From contig WGMU01000105.1 in the NCBI GenBank assembly GCA_016124895.1, positions 1 through 64,000 of the forward strand: DNA of 64,000 nt, read 5' to 3'. Shown here in pieces: positions 20,101 through 30,720 of this stretch. Below the pieces are notes generated by a model, which saw only the letters and a program-made list of their open reading frames with translations, made no database searches and was not told where the DNA came from. Positions within the stretch are counted from its first letter, which is position 1; each line of letters starts with the position of its first letter. Made by a program: the position numbers and the translations under genes. The DNA is from a bacterium (GTDB taxonomy: Bacteria > Planctomycetota > Planctomycetia > Planctomycetales > Planctomycetaceae).

Positions 20101-20594
20101 GGCGGGAAAAAGTCATTGATGTCCGCAACTGGTTTAACTTTTCGGCTCGCGAGATCCACTCGGAAACCGGCGCGAGCGGTAGTTACTACGATGGTGGATC
20201 TGGAAAATCCGGTGGCGAAAAGGCGCGGCTGGCTTTTCTCGTGCTCGTCGCGGCGATCGTCTACCAGTACGACATTGATCCCGACGACACACGCAGCGAC
20301 AGATTTCACTTTGTCATGGTTGACGAGATGTTTTCCCGCACGGCATCGAAGTATGCCCTGTACGCGCTCGACCTGTTCAAACAGTTCAATCTGCAGCTCC
20401 TCATTGTTGCACCACTCGATTCCAAGGCTCGCGTCTGCGAACCCTACGTTGGCCTGCATGCCCATGTCGTCAAAGACGCTGAAACTCACCAGAGCGAGAT
20501 CCTGAGTTACGTTTCCGAACATGACACGAACGGCGAAGTAGACCGCGCCCCGTCAGCCGATACTGACCAAGTCACTGAGGACTGGCAGGGATGA
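17196..20594 (+). CDS. jetC: Wadjet type I protein JetC (SMC/MukB-like ATPase)
   Basis: I chose the ATG at 17196 (ATGA overlap with jetB); the open frame extends 5' only as a shadow. The product has 1132 residues. GENGTGKST at residues 44-52 is the Walker A motif and YRLSKLELYNWGTFDG ahead of it is typical of MukB-like heads. Long coiled coils run from about 230 to 500 and 650 to 980 with a hinge-like segment around 450-600. The ABC signature KSGGEKARL lies near 1003-1011, and Walker B FHFVMVDEM near 1038-1046. All ATPase motifs are intact. JetC is the loop-extruding motor that senses small circular DNA and activates JetD. No frameshift is seen over 3.4 kb. Confidence 0.93.
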   Translation: MNRPPHSDGMAGYRLSKLELYNWGTFDGAVHGFHPRGDWTLLVGENGTGKSTIVDALLTLLVRPQTRKYNFASGAAKTERDERTYIQGAYDKAVGSNGTPQLKYLRPGNKHYSALLASFDNAQSGRTFTVCQVLYLDSSNKRKPFYCYDDQKERGIAEDLGNITENSSILATLKSRGFKATESYTQYFEWLRRKVGCLPKAMDMFNQAAWVKDVNQLDSFVRDQMLEKRPWDDKVSQLLKHFAELNEAHRALVVVRDQHRLLIPIVEGAALYHDAEHQFSDARKQLNATSLYFHFATERLLQPLCEQWSNRIQSLDADFNRIDGEINQANREVARLELEIAGTGGEKMARLPELISREEERAETKRRERDRFESLLQQAGIDASVNSIDELLALQTQVRDAILITKNERTETQRKAAALQYQIGQLKGRLTDDREELVSLETRKGNMPRELVFLRDEICRELKIAPKCLPFAAELMAVLPEYREWEASIELVLSSFARDLLVTDRHYAQVSGYIDRKRLVDQEGRGLRLSYTRIATQEREPPSRTAPAMTFLPAMLRFREENELAAWVRGRVTERFNFQACDTVEQFQQAVMAMTRNRHIKRGKWQHSKDDRGQQGDRKHFVLGWENREKILALKDAIASGEQDLQQLEARESALAASIEAAIMRIGHLEQIAKMTDFDAIDDARHRRTATEYRIELERLKKSNNRIRELEGQKNEIETQIADLLTRSCNVTDERSKTRVELDNGKRLCGKAAAAVEEARRDGTYDELAEQFSAIETLLGESLLTIENLTILPERFKQDRYDEVTRLADQLESIAKPLRSKMSRFLADFAEFRSEMDGDVGSLPQFVALHRRIDKDDLPRHEKRFKERLNEKVLHEVGVLNSHLENEREEIKGKIEEINAGLRRMEWNPGTHIRLEPEESTNAEIRDFRRELAGCLTGYLGEETQASEETFLRIQKLVHKLQDEDNVRWREKVIDVRNWFNFSAREIHSETGASGSYYDGGSGKSGGEKARLAFLVLVAAIVYQYDIDPDDTRSDRFHFVMVDEMFSRTASKYALYALDLFKQFNLQLLIVAPLDSKARVCEPYVGLHAHVVKDAETHQSEILSYVSEHDTNGEVDRAPSADTDQVTEDWQG

Positions 20595-20628
20595 ATAGAG
20601 ATACGTTGTCACTGAGGACCATCAGGTC

Positions 20629-21807
20629 ATGATCAGTCCGTCTCAGATCAGAGAGAAAGCCCGGCGGCTGTATCCGAAGTTTGTCAAGTCGTGGCTCCGG
20701 GGTGAGGCATTTTTCCCCCACCGTGTCCCCGCAGATCTGAAACTCCCCTGCGATCCGACAGCGGCCAGGCGTGCGATTGACGAGTTGAGAAGCGTCTCAA
20801 AGCCGCGATGCCAGAACGGGATTACTGTTTTCTGGGAATCAAAAAGAAGCCGGACACACGGACTCAACGAGTTTCCCACAGCAATTCAGATTGAATCGCA
20901 GAGTGATCTGCTTCATCTCGCGGATGCGGCAGAAGACTTCACTTTATTGGAAACGGCTGTCGGAACATTCCGTAGCCGACGCCCTGACCTTGAAGTGTGG
21001 CTTCAGGAATCCACCCACTGGAAAGACATCCTGAACGCCGCACCCCAACTTCATGATCTCCTGTTAATGACGCAGTACCTGCTCGACCATCCCCGGCCTG
21101 ACTGTTTTGCACGCGAAATTCCACTTCCAGTCTCGACCAAGTTGATCGAAGAAAACAGCAAACTCCTGTCGGCCTGGCTCGACAGACTACGTCCACCAGC
21201 GCAGATCGACTTTCGATATAGTCGCGATGAATTCGAACGCCGCTACGGACTCCGACACGTACGCCATCACATCCTGATGCGTGTACTTGATCCGGAAGTC
21301 CAGACCCGGCTTGGTTTCAGATTCCAGGAACTGTCGTTACCCGCTGAGTCGATCGGTCAGTTGCAACCCACCTGTCCGGTCGTCTTTGTCGTGGAAAACA
21401 AAGTCAACCTGCTGACACTGCCACCGGTCAAAGGGGCAATCGCACTCGGCGGTCTCGGCAAGGCGGTGTCGCTGCTTCGAGACGTCGAATGGCTGCGAAA
21501 CGCCACGATCTACTACTGGGGAGACTTCGACGTGGAAGGCTTCGAGATACTCAGCCAGTTTCGCTCGATCTTCGAGCAGACCCGGAGCATTCTGATGGAC
21601 ATGGAAGTCTTCCAGAGGCATTCCATGCTCGCGATTCCCTGGGCAAACAAGCCGAGCAGCATTCCTTTGACTCTGACAGAAACTGAACGAGCCGTCTACG
21701 ACCACCTGTTACACAATGGCCTTCGGCTCGAACAGGAACGGATCCCGCAGGACGAAATCATCTCGATCCTCAGACAACCTGATTTCGTCGAACCCCGTGA
21801 GACGTAG
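20629..21807 (+). CDS. jetD: Wadjet type I nuclease JetD (DUF3322-DUF2220, TOPRIM)
   Basis: The product has 392 residues and begins 34 bases after jetC. The N-terminal half (about 1-190) is the DUF3322 DNA-binding part. The C-terminal DUF2220 half contains the TOPRIM nuclease motifs: VVENKVNLLTLP with Glu255 and YYWGDFDVEGFE with Asp299 and Asp301, the E...DxD metal-binding set shared with topoisomerase VI/Spo11. JetD is the subunit that cuts the captured plasmid. All three acidic residues are present, so the nuclease is predicted active. It ends the operon; a hairpin that could terminate transcription follows at 21953-22005. Confidence 0.93.
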   Translation: MISPSQIREKARRLYPKFVKSWLRGEAFFPHRVPADLKLPCDPTAARRAIDELRSVSKPRCQNGITVFWESKRSRTHGLNEFPTAIQIESQSDLLHLADAAEDFTLLETAVGTFRSRRPDLEVWLQESTHWKDILNAAPQLHDLLLMTQYLLDHPRPDCFAREIPLPVSTKLIEENSKLLSAWLDRLRPPAQIDFRYSRDEFERRYGLRHVRHHILMRVLDPEVQTRLGFRFQELSLPAESIGQLQPTCPVVFVVENKVNLLTLPPVKGAIALGGLGKAVSLLRDVEWLRNATIYYWGDFDVEGFEILSQFRSIFEQTRSILMDMEVFQRHSMLAIPWANKPSSIPLTLTETERAVYDHLLHNGLRLEQERIPQDEIISILRQPDFVEPRET

Positions 21808-21952
21808 CCCGACAGAACAGCTCCGGTCTTCGCATCTCCACTCGACGACTGTCGGCGGAGTCAAAGACGGGTTACAGGGTCGAGAATGTGTTTCGCGATG
21901 AAGTCACGGCAGGGTGCGTCGTCATCGCCCAAGACTACTCAAACTCACACTG

Positions 21953-22005
21953 CCTGAGCCTGGCGACCCTGTGAGGTTTCAAACTTTGTGTCTCACAGGC
22001 TCAGG
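21953..22005. terminator. Possible bidirectional terminator hairpins between convergent jetD and gyrB
   Basis: CCTGAGCCTG (21953-21962) is perfectly complementary to CAGGCTCAGG (21996-22005), and CCTGTGAG (21968-21975) to CTCACAGG (21992-21999). The two stems overlap and are mutually exclusive. They lie between two genes that converge, where a terminator is needed. There is no U-tract of the classical type, so a rho-independent mechanism is not proven. Confidence 0.4.
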
Positions 22006-22038
22006 GTTTGTGTCTCAAAATTCAACCTTTATGTCTCC
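21985..22038 (+). repeat. Three short direct repeats, TTTGTGTCTCA type, about 22 bases apart
   Basis: TTTGTGTCTCA occurs at 21985-21995 and 22007-22017, and a variant, TTTATGTCTCC, at 22028-22038. The spacings of 22 and 21 bases suggest a deliberate array. Multiple short terminal repeats are a feature of some insertion sequence ends (for example IS21-type elements), but I see no transposase gene here. It may be a relic of an element end, or a protein binding array. Confidence 0.45.
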
Positions 22039-22053
22039 CACCAGGCCTGAGTC

Positions 22054-24866
<2,813 letters not shown>

Positions 24867-24878
24867 TAACAATCTTCC

Positions 24879-24982
24879 GGGTGGCCGGGGCTGGAGCGAG
24901 GCACGAACGAAGCCCTGGCTAAGTCTTTAGTGGGCAATCATCCGGGGCTTCCTTCGCAGGCTCAGTCCAGCCCCGGCCACCC
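24879..24982. repeat. 104-base palindromic (MITE-like) element inside the dnaN-dciA operon
   Basis: The 17-base left end (24879-24895, beginning GGGTGGCCGGGG) is perfectly complementary to the right end (24966-24982), and the inner parts also pair imperfectly. The whole gap between dnaN and dciA is therefore one long hairpin in DNA and in mRNA. Part of the right arm (24945-24964) recurs exactly in inverse orientation at 33380-33399, so this is a dispersed repeat, not a unique regulatory sequence. In the transcript it could act as an attenuator or RNA processing site. Confidence 0.8.
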
Positions 24983-24996
24983 TGCAAAATCAGTCT

Positions 24997-26109
24997 TCAG
25001 TCGCGAGACAGCGGCATCACGACGTAGCGGTACGAATCCTCGACCGTAAACACCGCCGGACTTTCGCCGTCGATCAGGTTCAGCTTGATCGACGCGCTGG
25101 AATCCAGAATCCGCAGGAAGTCGGCGACGAATTTCGGGTCGAACGTAATCGTCAGATCCTCGCCGTCGTACGCAATCGGCATTTCGACCGTCGACTGCCC
25201 AACGTCGGTCGCGCGGCTCGACAGTGACATCTGCCCGTTTGAGAACTTGAAGTCGACGCCGCGACTCTCTTCGTTGGTCACGATCTGAGCCTGCCGGACA
25301 GCCGAGTAAAACGGGCCGACGACGAACTCGATCGCGTGCTGAAAACTCGTCGGGATGACGTCGCTGTATTTCGGGAAGCGGCCTTCAACCAGCCGGCTGT
25401 AAATCGTCGACGCACCGGCTTTGACCAGCACATCGTTGCCGTGAATCGCGATCATCGCGACCGCGTCTTCCTCTTCCGGCAACGACCGCTCGATGAGCTG
25501 CATTGCCTTGCTGGGGACGACCGGGGTCGTATTCTCAACGTTGATTTCTCCGACGGCCTGTGCTGCTGCCGTCACAACCGCAAGACGCCGACTGTCGGTC
25601 GCGGCCAGTGTTGCGCGTTCCGGATTCAGTTCGAGCAGAATGCCGCCGAGCGCGTATCGCGTACTTTCCGAATCCGTCGCAAAGACCGTCCGTCTGATCA
25701 TCTCCCGCAGAGCACAGGCCGGGATCGTGAAGTACGACTGGTCTTCAAACGCGGCGACATTCGGAAACTCAGCCGGGTCTTCCGTCGACAGATCGAACTC
25801 GCTGTGACCGCCTTTGACGATGACGGATCGCTCAGTCGCTTCCAGCGTGACCTGGTCGTCGGTCAGTTCGCGAAGAATCGAGATCACACGCTGCGTCGGC
25901 AGCAGGACTTCGCCGGTTGAATCGGTCTCGACATTCTGCAGTTCGTGTCGGATGCCGATTTCCTGATCTGTTCCGATCAGCACCGCCTTGCCGCCGTCGA
26001 CGGTCAGCTTGATGTTTTTCAGAACTTCTTTGGGCGTTCGCGACGGGACGACTCCGGCGACAATCTGCAGCGCGGCAGCCAGTGAAGGGCGATGGCAAAC
26101 AAGTTTCAT
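24997..26109 (-). CDS. dnaN: DNA polymerase III beta subunit (sliding clamp)
   Basis: The product has 370 residues, the normal length of a three-domain beta clamp. MKLVCHRPSLAAALQIVAGVVPSRTP is the typical N-terminus; LPTQRVISILREL, ATDSRRLAVV and the C-terminal YRYVVMPLSRD (the peptide-binding pocket end) are conserved landmarks. The clamp tethers DNA polymerase to its template. It is the first gene of the operon with dciA and gyrB. Upstream is a 568-base region with DnaA-box-like repeats. The usual neighbour dnaA is not in this window. Confidence 0.97.
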   Translation of the reverse strand: MKLVCHRPSLAAALQIVAGVVPSRTPKEVLKNIKLTVDGGKAVLIGTDQEIGIRHELQNVETDSTGEVLLPTQRVISILRELTDDQVTLEATERSVIVKGGHSEFDLSTEDPAEFPNVAAFEDQSYFTIPACALREMIRRTVFATDSESTRYALGGILLELNPERATLAATDSRRLAVVTAAAQAVGEINVENTTPVVPSKAMQLIERSLPEEEDAVAMIAIHGNDVLVKAGASTIYSRLVEGRFPKYSDVIPTSFQHAIEFVVGPFYSAVRQAQIVTNEESRGVDFKFSNGQMSLSSRATDVGQSTVEMPIAYDGEDLTITFDPKFVADFLRILDSSASIKLNLIDGESPAVFTVEDSYRYVVMPLSRD

Positions 26110-26677
26110 GGCGGTGTCCTGCTTGGGCCGCCCGGTTCAGAAGGACGTCGAAATACGCTCGTCGACGAGTCGGAAAACCGCTCACCATCGAGCGGCCGTG
26201 ACCATCGCGAGTCCGACGCTGAACCGGGTCTCTCCATAGGGAAGAATCGAGCTGCGGAGTTTAGCGAAGTTCCGCGTTTCGTTCATTCGATCCAGCCGTT
26301 GGAAATCTGATGACGCGTTCAGACTTTGAGGTGAGTCGCGACGGAGCCTGAGCTTCTGATACTTGAAGGGATTTAAAAATCAGTAGCAGTAGTAAAGCGG
26401 GGCTTCGGATTGTTGATAGCGGTCCTTTCGCCGCTTGTAACTGACGTCTGAGCCGCAGGTTACGTGTCACGTTTGGCAACAGGTCCGCGTTCAAAATCTG
26501 TTGCTCAGCAGTCACGCGACCGTTAGCAGCCTGTTCGCAATCGTTGATAAATCAACAGCCGGTCTGACAACTGTCGATAACCGGCCGAGCTGTCACCACT
26601 TGTCGACAATCTGAAAACAGATTTTCGACAACCGATTCGTCTCGACAGAGCGGGATGGCTACTTTGGCGACATCTGA
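26110..26677. other. 568-base intergenic region upstream of dnaN; candidate replication origin
   Basis: No gene is convincing here. The half next to the peptidase (26532-26631) has a cluster of DnaA-box-like 9-mers, and a more AT-rich stretch lies at about 26345-26400. The dnaN promoter must be in this region. The combination of a gyrB/dnaN neighbourhood, box-like repeats and a large gap is what a chromosomal origin often looks like, but no dnaA is beside it. Confidence 0.5.
26532..26631. promoter_or_regulatory. Cluster of DnaA-box-like 9-mers (possible oriC element)
   Basis: Five similar 9-mers lie in one orientation: TGTTCGCAA (26532), CGTTGATAA (26542), TGTCGATAA (26572), TGTCGACAA (26601) and TTTCGACAA (26623). 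Read on the other strand the best, TTATCGACA, differs at one position from the DnaA box TTATCCACA; others differ at two or more. Two adjacent spacings are about 30 bases. None is a perfect box, so this is suggestive only. Confidence 0.4.
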
Positions 26678-28663
26678 CTATTTCGGTTTCGCCAGCGTCA
26701 CCTGCAGCTTGACGATTTCGCCCTTGCGTCGAACCGTCACCTCGACTTCGTCACCGGCTGAAAAGTCGCGCAGTGCGAGGTCGAAGTCGCTCAGGTCGGT
26801 CACCTTGTGCTCGCCGAACTGGATGATGTGATCTCCGGCTTTGAGCCCCGCTTTATCGGCCGGGCTGCCGGGGCTGGCTCCGGAGATCGCGTAACCTTCG
26901 TCCTCGCTGCCGAAGTCGGGGATGCTGCCGAAGTAGGGCCGGTTGCCGGAACGCTGTACCTCAGCATGGCCGGCGACTTCGACGTACTCCGGCCGCTTCT
27001 GAATCTCGGCGGTCTGTACGACCATGTCCTGCACGAGGCCGAGGACCTGGTCGATGCCCGGCACGTTGACCTTGTCCCAGTCGTCGCCCGGCCGGTGATA
27101 GTCGCTGTGCGTGCCCGTGAAGAAGTGCAGCACCGGAATCTTCTTCGCATAGAAGGACGAATGATCGCTCGGACCAAAGCCTTCCGGTTTGAGAACGACG
27201 TCGAGTTCGTGAGCGGCTCCAAAGCGTTTGACGTCGGCTTCAAATGTCGGCGAGGTCCCGACGCCGAATACTGTTAGCTTCTCGCCGAGGCGACCGACCA
27301 TATCCATATTGAACATGGCGACCGTCCTGTCGAGCGGGAAGACCGGCTGATCGACGTACTTCTGGCTGCCGATCAGGCCAAGTTCTTCCGCCGAAAACGC
27401 GATAAAGACAATCCGCCGCGGCAGCGGCTGTTCGCGGGTGGCCAGTCGTCGCGCGAGTTCGATCAGAGCGACCGTGCCGGACGCATTATCGTCCGCTCCG
27501 TTGTGAACCTCGTGCGAGCCCGGAGCCAGCGAGCCTTCGCCGCCCATGCCCACGTGATCGTAGTGCGCGCCGACGACGATCGTTTCGTCCGCCAGCGGAC
27601 CCTGGCCTTCGAGCACGCCGATGACGTTTTTGACGTCCGTGCGGACACGTTCAAGGCTCGTCTGCCCCTTGACCGTCCAGCCTTTCAGCACCTGTGTTCG
27701 GGGTTTGAGGTCCGCATCGATTTCGCCTTCGAGATCTGCCAGCGACGATTTCAGCGCGGCTTTCAGCAGCTCGTCGCACTTCGCCTGTGTGATGTGCATT
27801 GCGGGGATCGAGCCGTCTTTTCCATTGCCGGCATAGCCGAACTCCATCAGCTCGTCGAAACCACCAGAATGCGCATCACCGTGCGCCTTGCCGACTCGAC
27901 TGAGCGCGTCTTCCAGCTTGTTCTTCGCCTCGGCGTAGTCATCCGCATCCGGAGCCAGCTTGACGAGTTCCCGCGCCGCCTTGACCACTGCCGAATCCGC
28001 ATGGTTGATTGCTTTTTCGGCTTCCGATTCCGACGTATAGGGATCGTTGACGAAGAGCACTGCGGCGGCGCCGGCGGTCGAGCAGACGCTCATCTTCGAG
28101 CGGATCGCCGCGTGCCTTGAGATGCCGTGACCGGCGGCGAACTTACCTTTCGGATTCACCTGCTGCGGGTTGCGCCGCATCACGATGACGATTTTGCCTT
28201 TGACATCGACGTCCTGGAAATCGTGATACGGGACCTCTTTCGCATCGATCGCGTAGCCGCCGAACACGATCTCGCCGGAGAACTCCGCAGCACCGCCGAA
28301 CGAGCAGACGTTGAAGTCCGTCCCCAGCTCGAACGAGATTTCTTTCCCGTCCGGCCCGCTGAACGTCAGCGTGTTCGGCTCGGTGAGCTTCGAGCCGGTC
28401 ACCATCGTAAACTTCTGAAAGGCGTCGCCATCGACGGCCGTCATGTCGAGACCGGCGGCGGCGAACTGCTGCTTCACATAGTCGGCGGCGAGGTTGATCC
28501 CGTTCGTTCCAACACCGCGGCCTTCGAGCTTGTCGTCGGCGAGGTACTTCAGGTCGGTCAGAATCCGATCCTGCGGCGTACCTCGCAATTCGGCCGCGCG
28601 GACAGCCTGCAGAGTCGACGAAACAGCAAACACCGCCAGCAGAACTTTCAGCAAACGCGTCAT
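26678..28663 (-). CDS. Secreted M28-family aminopeptidase with PA-like insert and PDZ domain
   Basis: I chose the ATG at 28663, preceded by GGAGG; the frame continues 5' but only as non-coding sequence. The product has 661 residues with a signal peptide (about 1-23). A PA-like insertion lies at about 100-330. The zinc peptidase core follows: GAHYDHVG, HNGADDNASGT, FSAEELGLIG, NMDMVGR and SDYHRPGDDWD, giving the His-Asp-Glu-Asp-His metal set. The C-terminal PDZ domain (about 565-660) begins near SGASPGSPADKAGLKAGD. It probably cleaves N-terminal residues from peptides outside the cytoplasm. A divergently transcribed paralogue lies next to it. Confidence 0.9.
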   Translation of the reverse strand: MTRLLKVLLAVFAVSSTLQAVRAAELRGTPQDRILTDLKYLADDKLEGRGVGTNGINLAADYVKQQFAAAGLDMTAVDGDAFQKFTMVTGSKLTEPNTLTFSGPDGKEISFELGTDFNVCSFGGAAEFSGEIVFGGYAIDAKEVPYHDFQDVDVKGKIVIVMRRNPQQVNPKGKFAAGHGISRHAAIRSKMSVCSTAGAAAVLFVNDPYTSESEAEKAINHADSAVVKAARELVKLAPDADDYAEAKNKLEDALSRVGKAHGDAHSGGFDELMEFGYAGNGKDGSIPAMHITQAKCDELLKAALKSSLADLEGEIDADLKPRTQVLKGWTVKGQTSLERVRTDVKNVIGVLEGQGPLADETIVVGAHYDHVGMGGEGSLAPGSHEVHNGADDNASGTVALIELARRLATREQPLPRRIVFIAFSAEELGLIGSQKYVDQPVFPLDRTVAMFNMDMVGRLGEKLTVFGVGTSPTFEADVKRFGAAHELDVVLKPEGFGPSDHSSFYAKKIPVLHFFTGTHSDYHRPGDDWDKVNVPGIDQVLGLVQDMVVQTAEIQKRPEYVEVAGHAEVQRSGNRPYFGSIPDFGSEDEGYAISGASPGSPADKAGLKAGDHIIQFGEHKVTDLSDFDLALRDFSAGDEVEVTVRRKGEIVKLQVTLAKPK

Positions 28664-28744
28664 CGCGTTTCCTCCAGGCAAGAGAGTGTCGAGAGGGCTG
28701 GAGGAAAGCTGGTCCGCCTGCCGAGTGTCAAGCGAGCGGGCGGT

Positions 28745-28880
28745 CTGCAGCGCAAAGACGCAGAGTCGCGAAGGATCGCAAAGATATTGAAAGAGATGGA
28801 TCCTCTGTTGGGCAGGTTGAAACTGAGCCGACACTTCATCTTCTTTGCGTTTCTTTTGTGTCTTCGTGCCTTTGCGTTGA
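28745..28880. repeat. Dispersed intergenic repeat with GCAAAGACGC/CTTCGTGCCTTTG ends
   Basis: In the 367-base gap between the two peptidase genes, a 17-base string at 28745-28761 (CTGCAGCGCAAAGACGC) recurs exactly at 38186-38202. The other end, CTTCGTGCCTTTGCGTTGA at 28862-28880, shares 13 bases with the reverse complement of 38105-38123. The left and right arms are weakly complementary, as in a decayed palindromic element. No gene is seen in the gap. Confidence 0.6.
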
Positions 28881-29030
28881 AGACTGCTCTCTGAAGACAA
28901 CCCGGCTGGCGGAGTTCGGCTGTCCCGCTCTAGACTTCCCAGCTTCTCTGGCTGGCCGTCGCCGGAAAGCGTCACGGAGGGTGACAACGAGTGCGAGGCC
29001 GGTCATCCGTTGTGGAGCAGGAGGCTCGCG

Positions 29031-30611
29031 TTGAGACAGTCAATTGTTGAACGGACTCTGTCGCAGCTATTGCTGGCGGTCCTGTCTCTTGCCGCCCCGA
29101 CGTTCGCCGCCGAGCGGGTCATCATCCGTCCGTCCGGATCGCTCGACAAAGTTGCCGAGTCGATCACAACCGCCGAACTGCTCGACCATGTGAAGTTTCT
29201 CGCCAGTGACACGCTGGAAGGTCGCGAGGCCGGGACGCAGGGCGGGTACGCGGCGGGGGCGTACATTGTCGAGGAACTCCGCAAGGCGGGGCTCAAGCCG
29301 GCAGCTGAGGACGGCGACTGGTACCAGTACTTCTACCCGAACTTCCGCAACATTCTGGCCGTGATTCCCGGCAGCGACGAGGCGCTCAGGCGCGAGTACG
29401 TGCTCGTCGGCGGGCATTACGACCACGTTGGCTACGGCAACCAGTTCAACAGCCGCGGCACGATCGGGCTGATTCATAACGGCGCGGACGACAACGCCAG
29501 CGGCTCGTCTGGAGTGCTCGAAGTCGCCGAAGCACTCGCCAGCCTGAAACCCGCGCCGAAACGCTCGATCCTGATCGCGTTCTGGGATGGCGAGGAGAAG
29601 GGCCTGCTGGGCTCGAAGTTCTATGTCGATTCGCCGCTGGTGCCGGTCGAGCAGACGAAGTTTCACATCAACGCGGACATGATCGGCCGCCTGGCTCCGG
29701 GGCGGTTCGAGCTTTCCGGCTGGCGGACGGCGTTCGGGATGCGGCAGTTTCTCGCGAGGGAGAACACCGGAAAGCTCGAAATCGACTTCACCCGCGGCTA
29801 CCGCCCGGACAGCGACCACTACCCGTTTTTCGAGCGGAACGTTCCCAGCCTGATGTTCCACACCGGCAAGCACGACGACTATCACAAGTCGAGCGACGAC
29901 GTCGACAAGATCAACGTCGACGGCATCCGCAACGTTTCGCAATTCATGCTGCGTCTGGCCGTCGCCGCCGCCAACGCCGAAACGCTGCCGAAGTTCCGCC
30001 CTCGATCGAAAGCGGAAATCGGCGACGCCGAGCAACTCGCCGCCGTCGCACCGGGAAATATCCGCCAGCCGTCGCGGCTGGGCATCAGTTACGACGCGGA
30101 ACTCTCGGAAGAGCGCCGCATCGTTATCACGCGAGTCATGCCCGGCAGCCCCGCCGACAACGCCGGCCTGCGGCCTGGTGACGAGATCCTCGAATTCGAC
30201 CTCGAACCAGTCTCCGAGCACGAGGATTTCCGGGCGCTCGTCCTGACCGCCGGCCGGAAGATCAAAGTGCTCATCAAGCGTGGCGACGAGAAACAGACGC
30301 TGGACGTCGAACTCCGAGGTCAGCCCGTCGTCTTCGGTTTTCAGTGGCAGCGTGACGACGCCGAGCCAGACGTCTTCAGCGTCACCCGAGTGCTCCCCGG
30401 CAGCCCGGCCGAACGCTCCGGAGTCAAACCCGGCCAGCGCATCCTGAAAGCCGCCGACCAGGTCCCGAAAGACGAAGAAGCCTTCCGCCAGCTCCTGGCA
30501 AAGACGCGAGGTCCCATCAAACTCGACATCGAATTCAACGGCCTCTTCAACGAGTTAGAGCTAAATCGCCTCCAAACCGCCCGCCGCGACAGTGCGACGA
30601 CCACTAAATAA
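29031..30611 (+). CDS. Secreted M28-family peptidase with two C-terminal PDZ domains
   Basis: I chose the TTG at 29031 because AGGAGG ends 6 bases before it; another TTG at 29010 lacks such a site. The product is 526 residues with a signal peptide. The peptidase core shows GGHYDHVG, HNGADDNASGS, WDGEEKGLLG, NADMIGR and HDDYHKSSDDVD, the same zinc set as the neighbour at 26678. Two PDZ-like repeats follow, each marked by a VMPGSPADNAGLRPGD or VLPGSPAERSGVKPGQ string. Unlike the neighbour it has no large PA-like insert. A duplicated aminopeptidase pair is likely. Confidence 0.88.
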   Translation: MRQSIVERTLSQLLLAVLSLAAPTFAAERVIIRPSGSLDKVAESITTAELLDHVKFLASDTLEGREAGTQGGYAAGAYIVEELRKAGLKPAAEDGDWYQYFYPNFRNILAVIPGSDEALRREYVLVGGHYDHVGYGNQFNSRGTIGLIHNGADDNASGSSGVLEVAEALASLKPAPKRSILIAFWDGEEKGLLGSKFYVDSPLVPVEQTKFHINADMIGRLAPGRFELSGWRTAFGMRQFLARENTGKLEIDFTRGYRPDSDHYPFFERNVPSLMFHTGKHDDYHKSSDDVDKINVDGIRNVSQFMLRLAVAAANAETLPKFRPRSKAEIGDAEQLAAVAPGNIRQPSRLGISYDAELSEERRIVITRVMPGSPADNAGLRPGDEILEFDLEPVSEHEDFRALVLTAGRKIKVLIKRGDEKQTLDVELRGQPVVFGFQWQRDDAEPDVFSVTRVLPGSPAERSGVKPGQRILKAADQVPKDEEAFRQLLAKTRGPIKLDIEFNGLFNELELNRLQTARRDSATTTK

Positions 30612-30629
30612 CCGGTGGGTGAGGAAGAG

Positions 30630-30661
<32 letters not shown>

Positions 30662-30720
30662 TTCTGGACGGGGAAACCTGCAGCCTTGCTCAGCGGCATC
30701 GATTGGCGTAAGCGTCTGTC

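Noticed and set aside
21985-22038. A CRISPR-like array, because of three spaced repeats
   Set aside because: Repeats of 11 bases with 10-11-base gaps are far too short for CRISPR, and there are no cas genes.
26543-26609. A tRNA or small RNA gene in the dnaN upstream gap
   Set aside because: The palindromic TTGTCGACAA-like strings have no cloverleaf arrangement or T-loop GTTCRANYC motif.
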